Shown here: positions 6,808-14,723 of the stretch, piece after piece
Position numbering within the stretch: position 1 is the first letter of the stretch
How the letters are laid out: every line of letters starts with the position of its first letter
The notes under the pieces: model-generated
What the model saw: the letters and a program-made list of their open reading frames with translations, nothing else
Told to the model about the DNA's origin: nothing
Database searches by the model: none
Assembly: GCA_944384105.1 (NCBI GenBank)
Contig: CALWSC010000012.1
Coordinates: forward strand, 1-59,064
DNA: 59,064 nucleotides
Source of the DNA: an uncultured Lachnospiraceae bacterium
Lineage (GTDB): Bacteria > Bacillota > Clostridia > Lachnospirales > Lachnospiraceae
Reading direction: 5' to 3'
Position numbers and translations under genes: made by a program

Positions 6808-8778
6808 ATGGCTAAGAAAAGCATGAAATTTACAGTGGCGTCCGCAGTGCTCGCAGGAGCCGGGGCAGCAGCGGTGCTGGCAAAGAAAACAAAGGACAGC
6901 GGCCGTGAAAAGGCGAAAAAATCCGCGCAGAATACCGGCAGCTACCGCAATACGGAGCTGGGGATGCATGAGAAGAACAGCAAGGGTATTTATTACAGCA
7001 AGGGCAATTATGAGGCGTTTGCAAGACCGGAGAAGCCGGAGGGCGTGGAGGAGAAGAATGCCTATATTGTGGGCAGCGGGCTTGCGGCGCTCGCGGCAGC
7101 GTGTTTCCTCGTGAGAGACGCTCAGATGCCGGGCGAAAACATCCATATTTTGGAGGCGATGGATGTGGCGGGAGGCGCCTGCGATGGGATTTTTGATCCG
7201 AACCGCGGCTATGTCATGCGCGGCGGCAGGGAGATGGAGGACCATTTCGAGTGCCTCTGGGATCTGTTCCGCAGCATTCCTTCCCTGGAAAACCCGGGCG
7301 CGTCGGTGCTGGATGAATTCTACTGGCTGAATAAGCATGATCCGAACTATTCGCTCTGCCGTGCGACTGTAAACCGCGGCGAGGATGCGCATACAGATGG
7401 AAAATTTAATCTGAGCCAGAAGGGATGTATGGAGATCATGAAGCTCTTTATGACAAAGGATGAGGATCTCTATGACAAGACAATCGAGGATGTGTTTGAC
7501 GACGAGGTGTTCCAGTCCACGTTTTGGCTGTACTGGAGGACGATGTTCGCGTTCGAGAACTGGCACAGCGCGCTGGAGATGAAGCTGTACTTTCAGAGGT
7601 TTATCCACCATATCGCGGGGCTTCCGGATTTCAGCGCCTTAAAATTTACGAGATATAATCAGTATGAGTCGCTGATCCTTCCGATGCAGAAGTACCTGGA
7701 GGACGCGGGCGTAGATTTTCAGTTTCATACCGAAGTGACCAATGTAGTATTTGAGTTCAAGAACGGCAGAAAGATCGCGTCCGCGATCGAATGCAGCGTG
7801 AATGGTGCGGAGAAGGGTATCCTTCTGACAGAAAATGATCTTGTGTTTGTAACAAACGGAAGCTGCACGGAGGGCACGATTTACGGCGACCAGAATCATG
7901 CGCCGAACGGGGATGCTGAGGTGCGTACAAGCGGCTGCTGGAATCTCTGGAAGAATATCGCGAAGCAGGATTCCTCCTTCGGGCATCCGGAGAAGTTCTG
8001 CTCAGACATCTCGAAGACAAACTGGGAGTCAGCTACAGTCACGACGCTGGACGATAAGATTCTGCCGTATATCACAAATATCTGTAAGAGAGACCCGAGG
8101 AGCGGAAAGGTTGTGACCGGAGGAATTGTAAGCTGCCGTGATTCGAGCTGGCTGATGAGCTGGACTATCAACCGTCAGGGTCAGTTTCAGGAGCAGGATC
8201 CGGAGAAGGTCTGCGTATGGGTATACGGGCTGTTCACAGACGTGCCGGGCGATTTTGTGAAAAAACCGATGAAAGAATGTACGGGCAGAGAGATTACGGA
8301 GGAGTGGCTGTATCATATCGGGGTTCCGGTGGAGCAGATTCCTGAGCTGGCAGAGAGCAGCGCTGTGTGCGTGCCCACGCTGATGCCGTATATTACCGCG
8401 TTTTTCATGCCCAGAACAAAGGGAGACCGTCCGGATGTAATACCGGATGGATGCGTGAATTTCGCGTTTCTGGGACAGTTTGCTGAGACGCCGAGGGATA
8501 CGGTCTTTACCACGGAATACTCGGTTCGAACCGCTATGGAAGCTGTGTACGGGCTGCTGGGAGTAGACCGCGGCGTCCCGGAAGTCTGGGGCAGTGTATA
8601 CGACATCCGCGAACTGCTGGAAAGCTCTGTACGCCTCATGGACGGCAAGTCTCCTCTTGAAATCGAACTTCCAGGACCGTTAAACGTTCTGAAAAAGCCT
8701 CTGCTTAAGGCGGTGAAAGGAACGGTAATTGAAAAGGTGCTTAGGGATCATAATGTAATCAAAGAAGGCATGCTATAA
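6808..8778 (+). CDS. ohyA: Oleate hydratase (myosin-cross-reactive antigen family)
   Basis: A 656-residue FAD-dependent enzyme that adds water to the 9,10 double bond of oleate and related unsaturated fatty acids, giving hydroxy fatty acids and detoxifying them. The family core starts near residue 61 (GIYYSKGNYEAFARP), followed by the dinucleotide-binding loop VGSGLAALAAACF at 88-100, the GGACDG loop and NRGYVMRGGREMEDHFECLW. The first ~60 residues are an extension with a hydrophobic stretch at about 8-25 and a Lys-rich tail, suggesting membrane anchoring. Ribosome site AAGAGGG. It is downstream of a TetR-type regulator and convergent with the retron. Confidence 0.95.
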   Translation: MAKKSMKFTVASAVLAGAGAAAVLAKKTKDSGREKAKKSAQNTGSYRNTELGMHEKNSKGIYYSKGNYEAFARPEKPEGVEEKNAYIVGSGLAALAAACFLVRDAQMPGENIHILEAMDVAGGACDGIFDPNRGYVMRGGREMEDHFECLWDLFRSIPSLENPGASVLDEFYWLNKHDPNYSLCRATVNRGEDAHTDGKFNLSQKGCMEIMKLFMTKDEDLYDKTIEDVFDDEVFQSTFWLYWRTMFAFENWHSALEMKLYFQRFIHHIAGLPDFSALKFTRYNQYESLILPMQKYLEDAGVDFQFHTEVTNVVFEFKNGRKIASAIECSVNGAEKGILLTENDLVFVTNGSCTEGTIYGDQNHAPNGDAEVRTSGCWNLWKNIAKQDSSFGHPEKFCSDISKTNWESATVTTLDDKILPYITNICKRDPRSGKVVTGGIVSCRDSSWLMSWTINRQGQFQEQDPEKVCVWVYGLFTDVPGDFVKKPMKECTGREITEEWLYHIGVPVEQIPELAESSAVCVPTLMPYITAFFMPRTKGDRPDVIPDGCVNFAFLGQFAETPRDTVFTTEYSVRTAMEAVYGLLGVDRGVPEVWGSVYDIRELLESSVRLMDGKSPLEIELPGPLNVLKKPLLKAVKGTVIEKVLRDHNVIKEGML

Positions 8779-8799
8779 AAAATTCACCCGCGCCGGGTG
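8776..8799 (-). terminator. Terminator of the retron (minus strand)
   Basis: A CACCC/GGGTG stem (8785-8789 with 8795-8799) followed on the minus strand by AATTTTTT. It lies just beyond the RT stop and overlaps the end of ohyA, separating the convergent genes. Confidence 0.7.
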
Positions 8800-8803
8800 C
8801 GCT

Positions 8804-9775
8804 TTATGTTCTTCCGGCGGAAAGTTCCTTCAGCATATCGGCGAACTCCCGGTCGTCGGGATCGATCGAGAGCACGTAGCGGACGCGTCCCTCGAAGCTC
8901 TGCAGATATTTCTCAGGCGGCAGGGGAGAGCTCATGTGCCGAAGATGATCTTCCGCACCGTATTTTTTCAGAAAGTACCATTCCTGGCGAAGCTTCCGCC
9001 GATAGGATTTGGAAAGATGCGGGCGGTCATTGACGACAATGCCGGTGACCTCCTGGCGCCGGGAGGAGGAGAAGAAGCCGGTCTTGTCCGGATTCAGCTC
9101 AAAACCGAGGCGCAGCAGAAACCCTTCGGCGGTCGACTTCACTTGGTCCGGGTTGAAATCGCCCGAGAAGGTCAGGTCATCACAGTAGCGGGTGTAGGTG
9201 ATGCTGCGCGCCCCGCACCAGCCGCTCATATAACGGTCAAAGGGAGCCATCACGAGATTGGAGATATACGGTGAGGTGGGAGCTCCCTGGGGAAGGCTGT
9301 CATGAAGGCAGCACAGATGTGCGAGCAGCGTCCGAACGGCGGGAGGAAAAAACTCGCCGGGGAAAGCGAGACTGTAGACGGACAGATAGGTGATACTTCC
9401 GAAGAAATCGCGGATATCCAGCTTCAGAACACAGCGCTTCCCCGTATGCGGCTGTGCATTCTCAAGCAGAGGAATCCCTTTTCTGTAAGCGCGTGCGCAT
9501 GGGGAAACGGGAAGCTGTTCGAGAATCTGCGTCAGAATACGCTTTTGAACAGATTTTAAGAGATGGTCCGGCACATCGAGCGTGCGGTATCCGCCGCTCT
9601 TCTTTGGAATACGAACGCGGCGGTAGTGATCCTCGGCATGGTTGGAGAGCGCATAAAGAAGCGCAGCCTGCTTTCCGCGTGAAGCCGTAAGCTCTCCGGC
9701 AAGATCCAAAGACAACAGAAACTCTGTCTCCTGTTTGCTGCTGCAATACTTCCATAATCCGTTCCGCAAAATCAT
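8804..9775 (-). CDS. Retron reverse transcriptase
   Basis: A 323-residue RT that would copy part of the adjacent msr-msd RNA into branched msDNA. Both retron hallmarks are present: NAxxH as NAQPH at 106-110 and VTG at 243-245 (EVTGIVVND). The palm motifs are LDIRDFF at 119-125, LPQGAPTSP at 161-169 and the catalytic YCDD at 197-200. The length equals a stand-alone retron RT such as Ec86; no effector domain is fused. There is no maturase or endonuclease domain, arguing against a group II intron. GGGAGG precedes the ATG, which lies 25 bp after the a2 repeat. No effector gene adjoins; retrons usually act in phage defence together with one. Confidence 0.93.
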   Translation of the reverse strand: MILRNGLWKYCSSKQETEFLLSLDLAGELTASRGKQAALLYALSNHAEDHYRRVRIPKKSGGYRTLDVPDHLLKSVQKRILTQILEQLPVSPCARAYRKGIPLLENAQPHTGKRCVLKLDIRDFFGSITYLSVYSLAFPGEFFPPAVRTLLAHLCCLHDSLPQGAPTSPYISNLVMAPFDRYMSGWCGARSITYTRYCDDLTFSGDFNPDQVKSTAEGFLLRLGFELNPDKTGFFSSSRRQEVTGIVVNDRPHLSKSYRRKLRQEWYFLKKYGAEDHLRHMSSPLPPEKYLQSFEGRVRYVLSIDPDDREFADMLKELSAGRT

Positions 9776-9800
9776 TCCGCCTCCCTCAGGTAATAATCAG

Positions 9801-10004
9801 GCGCGCAAAAGTACACAAAAAGATGATACCGGAGACAGCGCAGATGTGCAGAACCAGCCGGAAGGCTGGACGCGGGCATGTATATGACCGCCGTACATCG
9901 AAGCTGCCGCAGGGCGGGCGAAGCCGTCCCGCCGGAAAAGAAAACCGGGAAAGCGACTCGCTTCCCCCACAGAAAAACCCTGTGAACGCTGTACCTTTGC
10001 GCGC
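9801..10004 (-). ncRNA. Retron msr-msd RNA
   Basis: A 204-nt RNA on the RT coding strand. a1 (10004-9990, GCGCGCAAAGGTACA) pairs with a2 (9815-9801, TGTACTTTTGCGCGC) over 15 bp with a single G-U. An AGC follows at the a1 edge; G9989 is the candidate branching guanosine. msr hairpins: CACAG/CTGTG with loop GGUUUUU (9984-9968); GGGAAGCG/CGCTTTCCC with one bulge (9966-9947); GGCGGG/CCCGCC (9933-9913). The msd part (about 9910-9816) holds a long stem (CAGC...GATGT with ACATC...GCTG) capped by CCAGCC-TTCC-GGCTGG (9869-9854). Exact msr/msd ends and the branch site are inferred. Confidence 0.88.
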
Positions 10005-10015
10005 ATGTTATTCTC

Positions 10016-10043
10016 AGTGTAGCATATACGGGGGAAAATGCAA
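10016..10043 (-). promoter_or_regulatory. Retron promoter
   Basis: Minus strand: -35 TTGCAT (10043-10038), a 16-bp spacer, -10 TACACT (10021-10016). The predicted start falls within a few bases of the a1 repeat, where a retron transcript should begin. Confidence 0.6.
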
Positions 10044-10065
10044 GGATAAAACGATGAATTCAGCA

Positions 10066-10100
10066 TCAAAAAGGAGGGGTGTCTTTCGACAGCCCTCCTT
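10066..10100 (-). terminator. Terminator of htrA
   Basis: An AAGGAGGG/CCCTCCTT stem with an inner GTC/GAC helix and GAAA loop, followed on the minus strand by TTTTT. It isolates htrA from the retron promoter. Confidence 0.88.
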
Positions 10101-10117
10101 AAATATCTTATCTATGA

Positions 10118-11452
10118 TTAAGCTGCAGCATTGTCTGTATTAGAGCTTCCAAGCGTAATGTCAAGCGTCTGCTCCGAGTAGGTTCCGTTATCCGGAACCT
10201 GGACGGTGATCGTGACTTTCTCACCGGATGAATAATACTGAAGCGTATCTTTTAGCTGCTCTGTTGTGGTCACAGAATTTCCGTCAAATTTGGTGATCAC
10301 ATAGCCCTGTCTGATACCTGCCTGCTCTGCAGCGCCGCCTTTGTTGACTTCCGCAACGTAGACACCCTCCGGGATGCCGTAGGCACTGCTCAGCGCGCTG
10401 GAGACATCTCTGCACTGAATGTCAAGTGTTCCCCGGTTGTCCTCGGAGACTTTGGAGCGGGTAGTCTGGTTCATCAGGCGCTCGATGATGTCGCTGGCCC
10501 TTGATACAGGAATCGCATAGCCCATACCTTCAACCTCTGTGGAGGCGAGCTTTGCGGAGTTGATGCCGATGACCTCACCGTTCATGTTCAGCAGCGCGCC
10601 GCCGCTGTTGCCCGGATTGATGGCTGCATCGGTCTGGATGTATGTGGCATCTGTATCAGCAGAGCTGTCCGAAGCATCACTGAGTGTGCGGTTCGTTGCG
10701 CTGACGATACCGGTTGTCACGGACTGACCGTAGCCGAGTGCGTTTCCGATTGCAACAACCTGTTCGCCGACCTGCAGTTCATCGGAATCGCCGATGGTCG
10801 CGATTGCGATGCTCGATATGGTATCCGAGGAAATGCTGTCCAGAGGAACCGCAATGACAGCAAGGTCATTGTCCGCATCTGTGCCTTTGATCTGTGCCTC
10901 GTAGACCTGATTATCGATAAAGCTTACGGACAGGGTATCCGACCCCTCCACGACATGGTTGTTGGTGACGATCAAAAGTTCTGTGTCGTTTTTACCGATA
11001 ATGATACCGGAACCGCAGCTCTCTGTCTCTTCGGTCTGCGGCTGCTGGAAGCTGTAGCCAAAAGCACTGAAGAGGGACTGAACTTCCTGCACGGATTTAT
11101 TTGTAATCGATACGATGGAAGGCATCGCCGCGGAAGCAATGTCAGATACATCGAGGCTTCCTGCTGCATCCGAGGATCCTCCCGTCGCAGTCGCCTTAAT
11201 CAGATTAGCCTGCTGAGAAGCTGCTGACGTATTCCGGCTGTAGCCAGACAGGTAGTTTACACCCTGGAACGCACCTGCTGCGACGCCTCCGAAGAGCATT
11301 GCACTTAATGTGATCGCTCCTGCTTTCTTCATGAGAGCGGAAGTTTTCTTCGGGAGTCTTCTGCGCGGTTTCCTCTGTTTCGGCATCTCCGGAACCTGAA
11401 AGCTGTTATTTTCGTTATCTGTGTACTCTGTATAATCTCTGAAATCTGACAT
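10118..11452 (-). CDS. htrA: HtrA/DegP-like serine protease with PDZ domain
   Basis: A 444-residue membrane-anchored protease for misfolded extracytoplasmic proteins. The N-terminal ~40 residues are charged and cytoplasmic; one transmembrane segment follows at about 43-65. The trypsin-like domain shows the triad: His166 (TNNHVVEG), Asp196 (NDLAVI) and Ser283 (GNSGGALL). One PDZ domain occupies about 340-440. The start at 11452 (MSDFRDYTEY) has AAAGGAGG eight bases upstream; the frame is open for 58 more codons without such a site. It has its own terminator before the retron, so it is not a retron partner. Confidence 0.95.
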   Translation of the reverse strand: MSDFRDYTEYTDNENNSFQVPEMPKQRKPRRRLPKKTSALMKKAGAITLSAMLFGGVAAGAFQGVNYLSGYSRNTSAASQQANLIKATATGGSSDAAGSLDVSDIASAAMPSIVSITNKSVQEVQSLFSAFGYSFQQPQTEETESCGSGIIIGKNDTELLIVTNNHVVEGSDTLSVSFIDNQVYEAQIKGTDADNDLAVIAVPLDSISSDTISSIAIATIGDSDELQVGEQVVAIGNALGYGQSVTTGIVSATNRTLSDASDSSADTDATYIQTDAAINPGNSGGALLNMNGEVIGINSAKLASTEVEGMGYAIPVSRASDIIERLMNQTTRSKVSEDNRGTLDIQCRDVSSALSSAYGIPEGVYVAEVNKGGAAEQAGIRQGYVITKFDGNSVTTTEQLKDTLQYYSSGEKVTITVQVPDNGTYSEQTLDITLGSSNTDNAAA

Positions 11453-11584
11453 ATATGATTCCTCCTTTGGAATGTCTGATTTGTATTCCTCTTTGTTTTT
11501 ATGGCTACAGTATAAAAAAAGTCTGTGAAAAAAGTATTGTGGAAATGTGATGGAAATTGGATAAAAGTGTGAAAAAATGGTGAT

Positions 11585-11614
11585 AAAAAAAGAGGAGCCG
11601 CATGCTGCGGTTCC
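11585..11614 (-). terminator. Terminator of treR
   Basis: A GGAACCGC/GCGGCTCC stem with one A-C mismatch and a five-base loop, then seven T on the minus strand, shortly after the treR stop. Confidence 0.85.
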
Positions 11615-11629
11615 CTTTATCTTCAATCT

Positions 11630-12373
11630 TCAGACAGCAGTTTCCGGCTGTCTGCGCACTGCGTTATCCTGGAAGCGAAAGTAGTCCGGGCGGTGGCGTG
11701 ACTCCGTGTACTCAAACATGACGCCGTCGCTGTTAAATGTCTGGCTGCTGATCACAGCGAGACAGTTATAATCGTCCGCATTCATCTCAAGGTACTTCTC
11801 ATCGATCTGCGTGATCTTCTCTACCGTCACAACGCGCTTGCTGTTTACTATTGTCATATGAAGCGTATGCTCCAGATAATCGTAGATCGAACGCTCTGCG
11901 ATCTCAGGCGTAAGCCCCGGGACTGCGTTTTTGAGAAAATAGTTGTGATTCAGAATCAGCGGCTTGCCGTCAATATAATGAAGCCTCTGCAGATAATACA
12001 ATTCCGTGCCCGCAGGAAATCCGGTGCGCCGCTCGATCTTGGCGTCAGCGGTCAGTTCCGTAAAAAAGAGAACCTTCGTGACCCCCTTGCGATGTGTGCG
12101 GGCAGACGCTTCATGGAAGGACTCAATGCCTCCGATCGTGTAGGAGGTCTGCTCAACCGGGCGGAAGATATTCCGGACACCTTTGCCCTGAAGTGTCTGC
12201 ACATACCCGTCGCGAACCAGTTCGCCGATCGCGCGGCGGATCGTATTGCGGGAGCAGTCATATGTGACAATCAGACTGTTCTCCGAGGGCAGTAGCTCCT
12301 GATACGGAAAATCCTCAGTCTCAATCTTCTGCTTTAAATCCCGGTAAATCGCATAATACTTGCTCTTTGGCAT
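11630..12373 (-). CDS. treR: Trehalose operon repressor, GntR/HutC family
   Basis: A 247-residue regulator. Residues 1-75 form the GntR winged helix (YRDLKQKIETEDF, LPSENSLIVTYDCSRNTIRRAI, then GKGVRNIF); the rest is a UTRA ligand domain that in TreR proteins binds trehalose-6-phosphate. It is divergent from the trehalose PTS gene, with palindromic operators in both promoter regions. This supports negative autoregulation and repression of treP-treC relieved by the sugar phosphate. A GAGGGTG lies before the ATG. Confidence 0.9.
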   Translation of the reverse strand: MPKSKYYAIYRDLKQKIETEDFPYQELLPSENSLIVTYDCSRNTIRRAIGELVRDGYVQTLQGKGVRNIFRPVEQTSYTIGGIESFHEASARTHRKGVTKVLFFTELTADAKIERRTGFPAGTELYYLQRLHYIDGKPLILNHNYFLKNAVPGLTPEIAERSIYDYLEHTLHMTIVNSKRVVTVEKITQIDEKYLEMNADDYNCLAVISSQTFNSDGVMFEYTESRHRPDYFRFQDNAVRRQPETAV

Positions 12374-12392
12374 GCTGTGTCACCCTCTCTGT

Positions 12393-12406
12393 CTTGTTTA
12401 AACATC
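12393..12406. promoter_or_regulatory. TreR-like operator in the treR leader
   Basis: CTTGTTTAAACATC matches the consensus CTTGTTTAAACAAG seen at the other two sites in 12 of 14 positions. It lies 20 bp upstream of treR, suggesting autoregulation. Confidence 0.6.
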
Positions 12407-12531
12407 TTGAATTTTATTATGAGAGAAGAAGCCCAGAAAGTCAAGCGTCGAGAGCAAGGTAATATCCTACAAATTTGCAAAAGCATTTTTAGATAAAAAA
12501 TACGAAAAACGCATAACCTTCAGTAAACTGA

Positions 12532-12577
12532 TTGACATGTTTAAACAAGCGTGCTAAGCTATACTTGTTCAAACAAG
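12532..12577 (+). promoter_or_regulatory. tre promoter with two TreR-like operators
   Basis: -35 TTGACA (12532-12537), a 17-bp spacer, extended -10 TGC-TAAGCT (12555-12560). Operator CATGTTTAAACAAG (12536-12549) overlaps the -35 edge and spacer; operator CTTGTTCAAACAAG (12564-12577) covers the start site. Together they bracket the promoter. Confidence 0.75.
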
Positions 12578-12630
12578 TACGGCGACTCGGTAACGAGCGA
12601 TGTGCAGATAAATATAAGGAGGTATGGGGA

Positions 12631-14604
12631 ATGGCAAAGTATGATAACGAAGTCAGAGAGCTCTTGAGACTCGTCGGAGGAAAAGAGAACATCTCAGCAG
12701 TTTCCCACTGTATGACGAGAATGCGCTTCGTGCTGGTCGATGAGAAGAAAGCGCAGACCAAGGAAATTGAGAAGATCAAATGCGTGAAGGGAACCTTCAC
12801 CCAGGCAGGGCAGTATCAGGTAATCATCGGAAACGATGTATCGACGTTTTATAATGAGTTTACTGCCTATGCCGGCATCGAGGGCGTGAGCAAGGAGGCG
12901 GCGAAGCAGGCTGCCAAGGGTAATCAGAACTGGGTGCAGAGGCTGATGAGCAATCTCGGCGAGATTTTCGCTCCTATTATTCCGGCCCTGATCTGCGGAG
13001 GTTTGATCCTCGGATTCAGAAACATCATTGACAGTATCGCATTTTTTGACAATGGAACAAAGACGCTTGTAGACATTTCCCAGTTCTGGGCGGGCGTGGA
13101 CAGCTTTCTGTGGCTGATCGGCGAAGCGGTATTCCATCTGCTGCCTGTAGGCATCGTATGGTCGATCACGAAGAAGATGGGCACAACGCAGATGCTTGGT
13201 ATCGTTCTGGGTCTGACACTTGTATCCCCGCAGCTTCTGAATGGATTCAGCGTGGCGAGCACGCCGGCGGATCAGATACCTGTATGGGATTTCGGATTTG
13301 CCAAGGTTCAGATGATCGGCTATCAGGGTCAGGTTATCGCAGCGATGATGGCAGGCTTCGTTCTGGTATATCTTGAGAAGTTTTTCCGAAAACACTGTCC
13401 GGCAGTGATCAGCATGATTGTCGTACCGTTTTGTTCCCTGGTTCCGGCAGTATTTATCGCACACATGGTTGTAGGCCCTATCGGCTGGAAGATCGGAAAT
13501 GCAATCGCTGATGTCGTTTACGCAGGATTGACCTCCAATGTGAGATTCCTCTTCGCAGGTTTGTTCGGTCTGCTGTATGCACCGATCGTTATGACTGGTC
13601 TGCACCATATGACAAACGCTATTGATACGCAGCTGATCGCGAACATGCAGAATACTGCTACCCCCGGTACCATTCTGTGGCCGATGATCGCTCTGAGTAA
13701 TATCGCACAGGGATCCAGTGTACTCGCTATGTCCGTGCTTCAGAAGAAGAACGAGCGCGCAAAGCAGGTCAATGTTCCGGCATGTATCTCCTGTTATCTG
13801 GGTGTAACGGAGCCGGCTCTCTTCGGTGTCAACCTGAAATACGGATTCCCTCTTGTATGTGGTATGATCGGTTCAGCGATCGCGGCAATGATCTCCGTAG
13901 GCTTCGGCGTTCGTGCAGTCAGCATCGGTGTCGGAGGACTTCCGGGAATCTTATCCATCTATTCAGAGTATTATTTGATTTTCCTTGCAGCGATGGCAGT
14001 GGCTATTGTGGTGCCGTTCGTACTCACACTTATTATAGGAAAGGCAAAGCTTTCCAGAGCAGATCTTGTAGGAGAAGAAGAGGCAGAAGAGCCCGCAGAG
14101 GCAGCTGCAGAGACAGAGGAGACTGCAGCAGCAGAGCAGACACAGGATACACCTTCAGAATTAAAGGCAGTTCTCAGCGGCAGGGTAATCCCGCTGGAGG
14201 ATGTTCCGGACGATGTATTCTCACAGCATGTAATGGGTGACGGTGTGGCAATTGAGCCCACGGATAATACGGTAGTTGCACCGGCTGACGCCACAGTCAG
14301 TGCAGTCATGGAGGATTCCAGACATGCCTGCGGTCTGACGCTTGCAAATGGAACCGAGCTTTTGATCCATGTCGGCATCGACACTGTAGATATGAACGGC
14401 GACGGCTTTGAGCTCTTTGTAAAAGAGGGAGATAAGGTAAAATGCAAAGACCCGCTGATCCGGTTTAACCCTGATAAGATTAAAGCAGCAGGACACCCGA
14501 CGACGACAATCTTCCTTGTAACAGACGAGGGAAGCGCCTCCGGCATTCAGTATCTGTCAGGTATGGATGCGAAGGCAGGAGAGACGGCAGTAATAAAATT
14601 CTGA
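12631..14604 (+). CDS. treP: Trehalose-specific PTS EIIBCA component
   Basis: A 657-residue membrane permease-kinase importing trehalose as trehalose-6-phosphate. EIIB is at residues 1-90 with the phosphorylated Cys27 (AVSHCMTRMRF). EIIC spans about 105-470 with roughly ten membrane segments. An acidic linker of Glu/Ala repeats follows, then EIIA at about 500-657 with active His580 (LLIHVGIDTVDMNG). The start at 12631 (MAKYDNEV) has AAGGAGG eight bases upstream; earlier in-frame ATGs lie inside the operator region. Trehalose rather than sucrose specificity is inferred from the adjoining treR and treC. Confidence 0.92.
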   Translation: MAKYDNEVRELLRLVGGKENISAVSHCMTRMRFVLVDEKKAQTKEIEKIKCVKGTFTQAGQYQVIIGNDVSTFYNEFTAYAGIEGVSKEAAKQAAKGNQNWVQRLMSNLGEIFAPIIPALICGGLILGFRNIIDSIAFFDNGTKTLVDISQFWAGVDSFLWLIGEAVFHLLPVGIVWSITKKMGTTQMLGIVLGLTLVSPQLLNGFSVASTPADQIPVWDFGFAKVQMIGYQGQVIAAMMAGFVLVYLEKFFRKHCPAVISMIVVPFCSLVPAVFIAHMVVGPIGWKIGNAIADVVYAGLTSNVRFLFAGLFGLLYAPIVMTGLHHMTNAIDTQLIANMQNTATPGTILWPMIALSNIAQGSSVLAMSVLQKKNERAKQVNVPACISCYLGVTEPALFGVNLKYGFPLVCGMIGSAIAAMISVGFGVRAVSIGVGGLPGILSIYSEYYLIFLAAMAVAIVVPFVLTLIIGKAKLSRADLVGEEEAEEPAEAAAETEETAAAEQTQDTPSELKAVLSGRVIPLEDVPDDVFSQHVMGDGVAIEPTDNTVVAPADATVSAVMEDSRHACGLTLANGTELLIHVGIDTVDMNGDGFELFVKEGDKVKCKDPLIRFNPDKIKAAGHPTTTIFLVTDEGSASGIQYLSGMDAKAGETAVIKF

Positions 14605-14612
14605 CAGAGGAC

Positions 14613-14645
14613 GGGGGCGGCGGCGCGGCGAAGCGCTGCGTCCCC
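14613..14645 (+). other. GC-rich hairpin between treP and treC
   Basis: GGGGGCG (14613-14619) pairs with CGTCCCC (14639-14645) around further GC-rich pairing. No T-run follows. It may stabilise the upstream message or dampen expression of treC. Confidence 0.4.
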
Positions 14646-14723
14646 ATTCGCATATAGCAGAGCAGAAAGGAAGTTTGGAAGCTACCATTATTGACGCAGT
14701 AAATGCGTCGGAAAGGGGAAAAG

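Noticed and set aside
6694-7611. Long minus-strand open frame antisense to ohyA
   Set aside because: Shadow of the oleate hydratase codons; no ribosome site or domain.
8804-9775. RT as part of a group II intron or a diversity-generating retroelement
   Set aside because: No maturase or endonuclease domain, no intron RNA domains nearby, and no variable-repeat/template-repeat pair was noticed. The NAxxH and VTG motifs with the a1/a2-flanked RNA fit a retron instead.
10118-11452. HtrA as a trypsin-like retron effector
   Set aside because: Some retrons are linked to trypsin-like proteases, but this one has a membrane anchor and PDZ domain typical of housekeeping HtrA and ends at its own terminator before the retron promoter.
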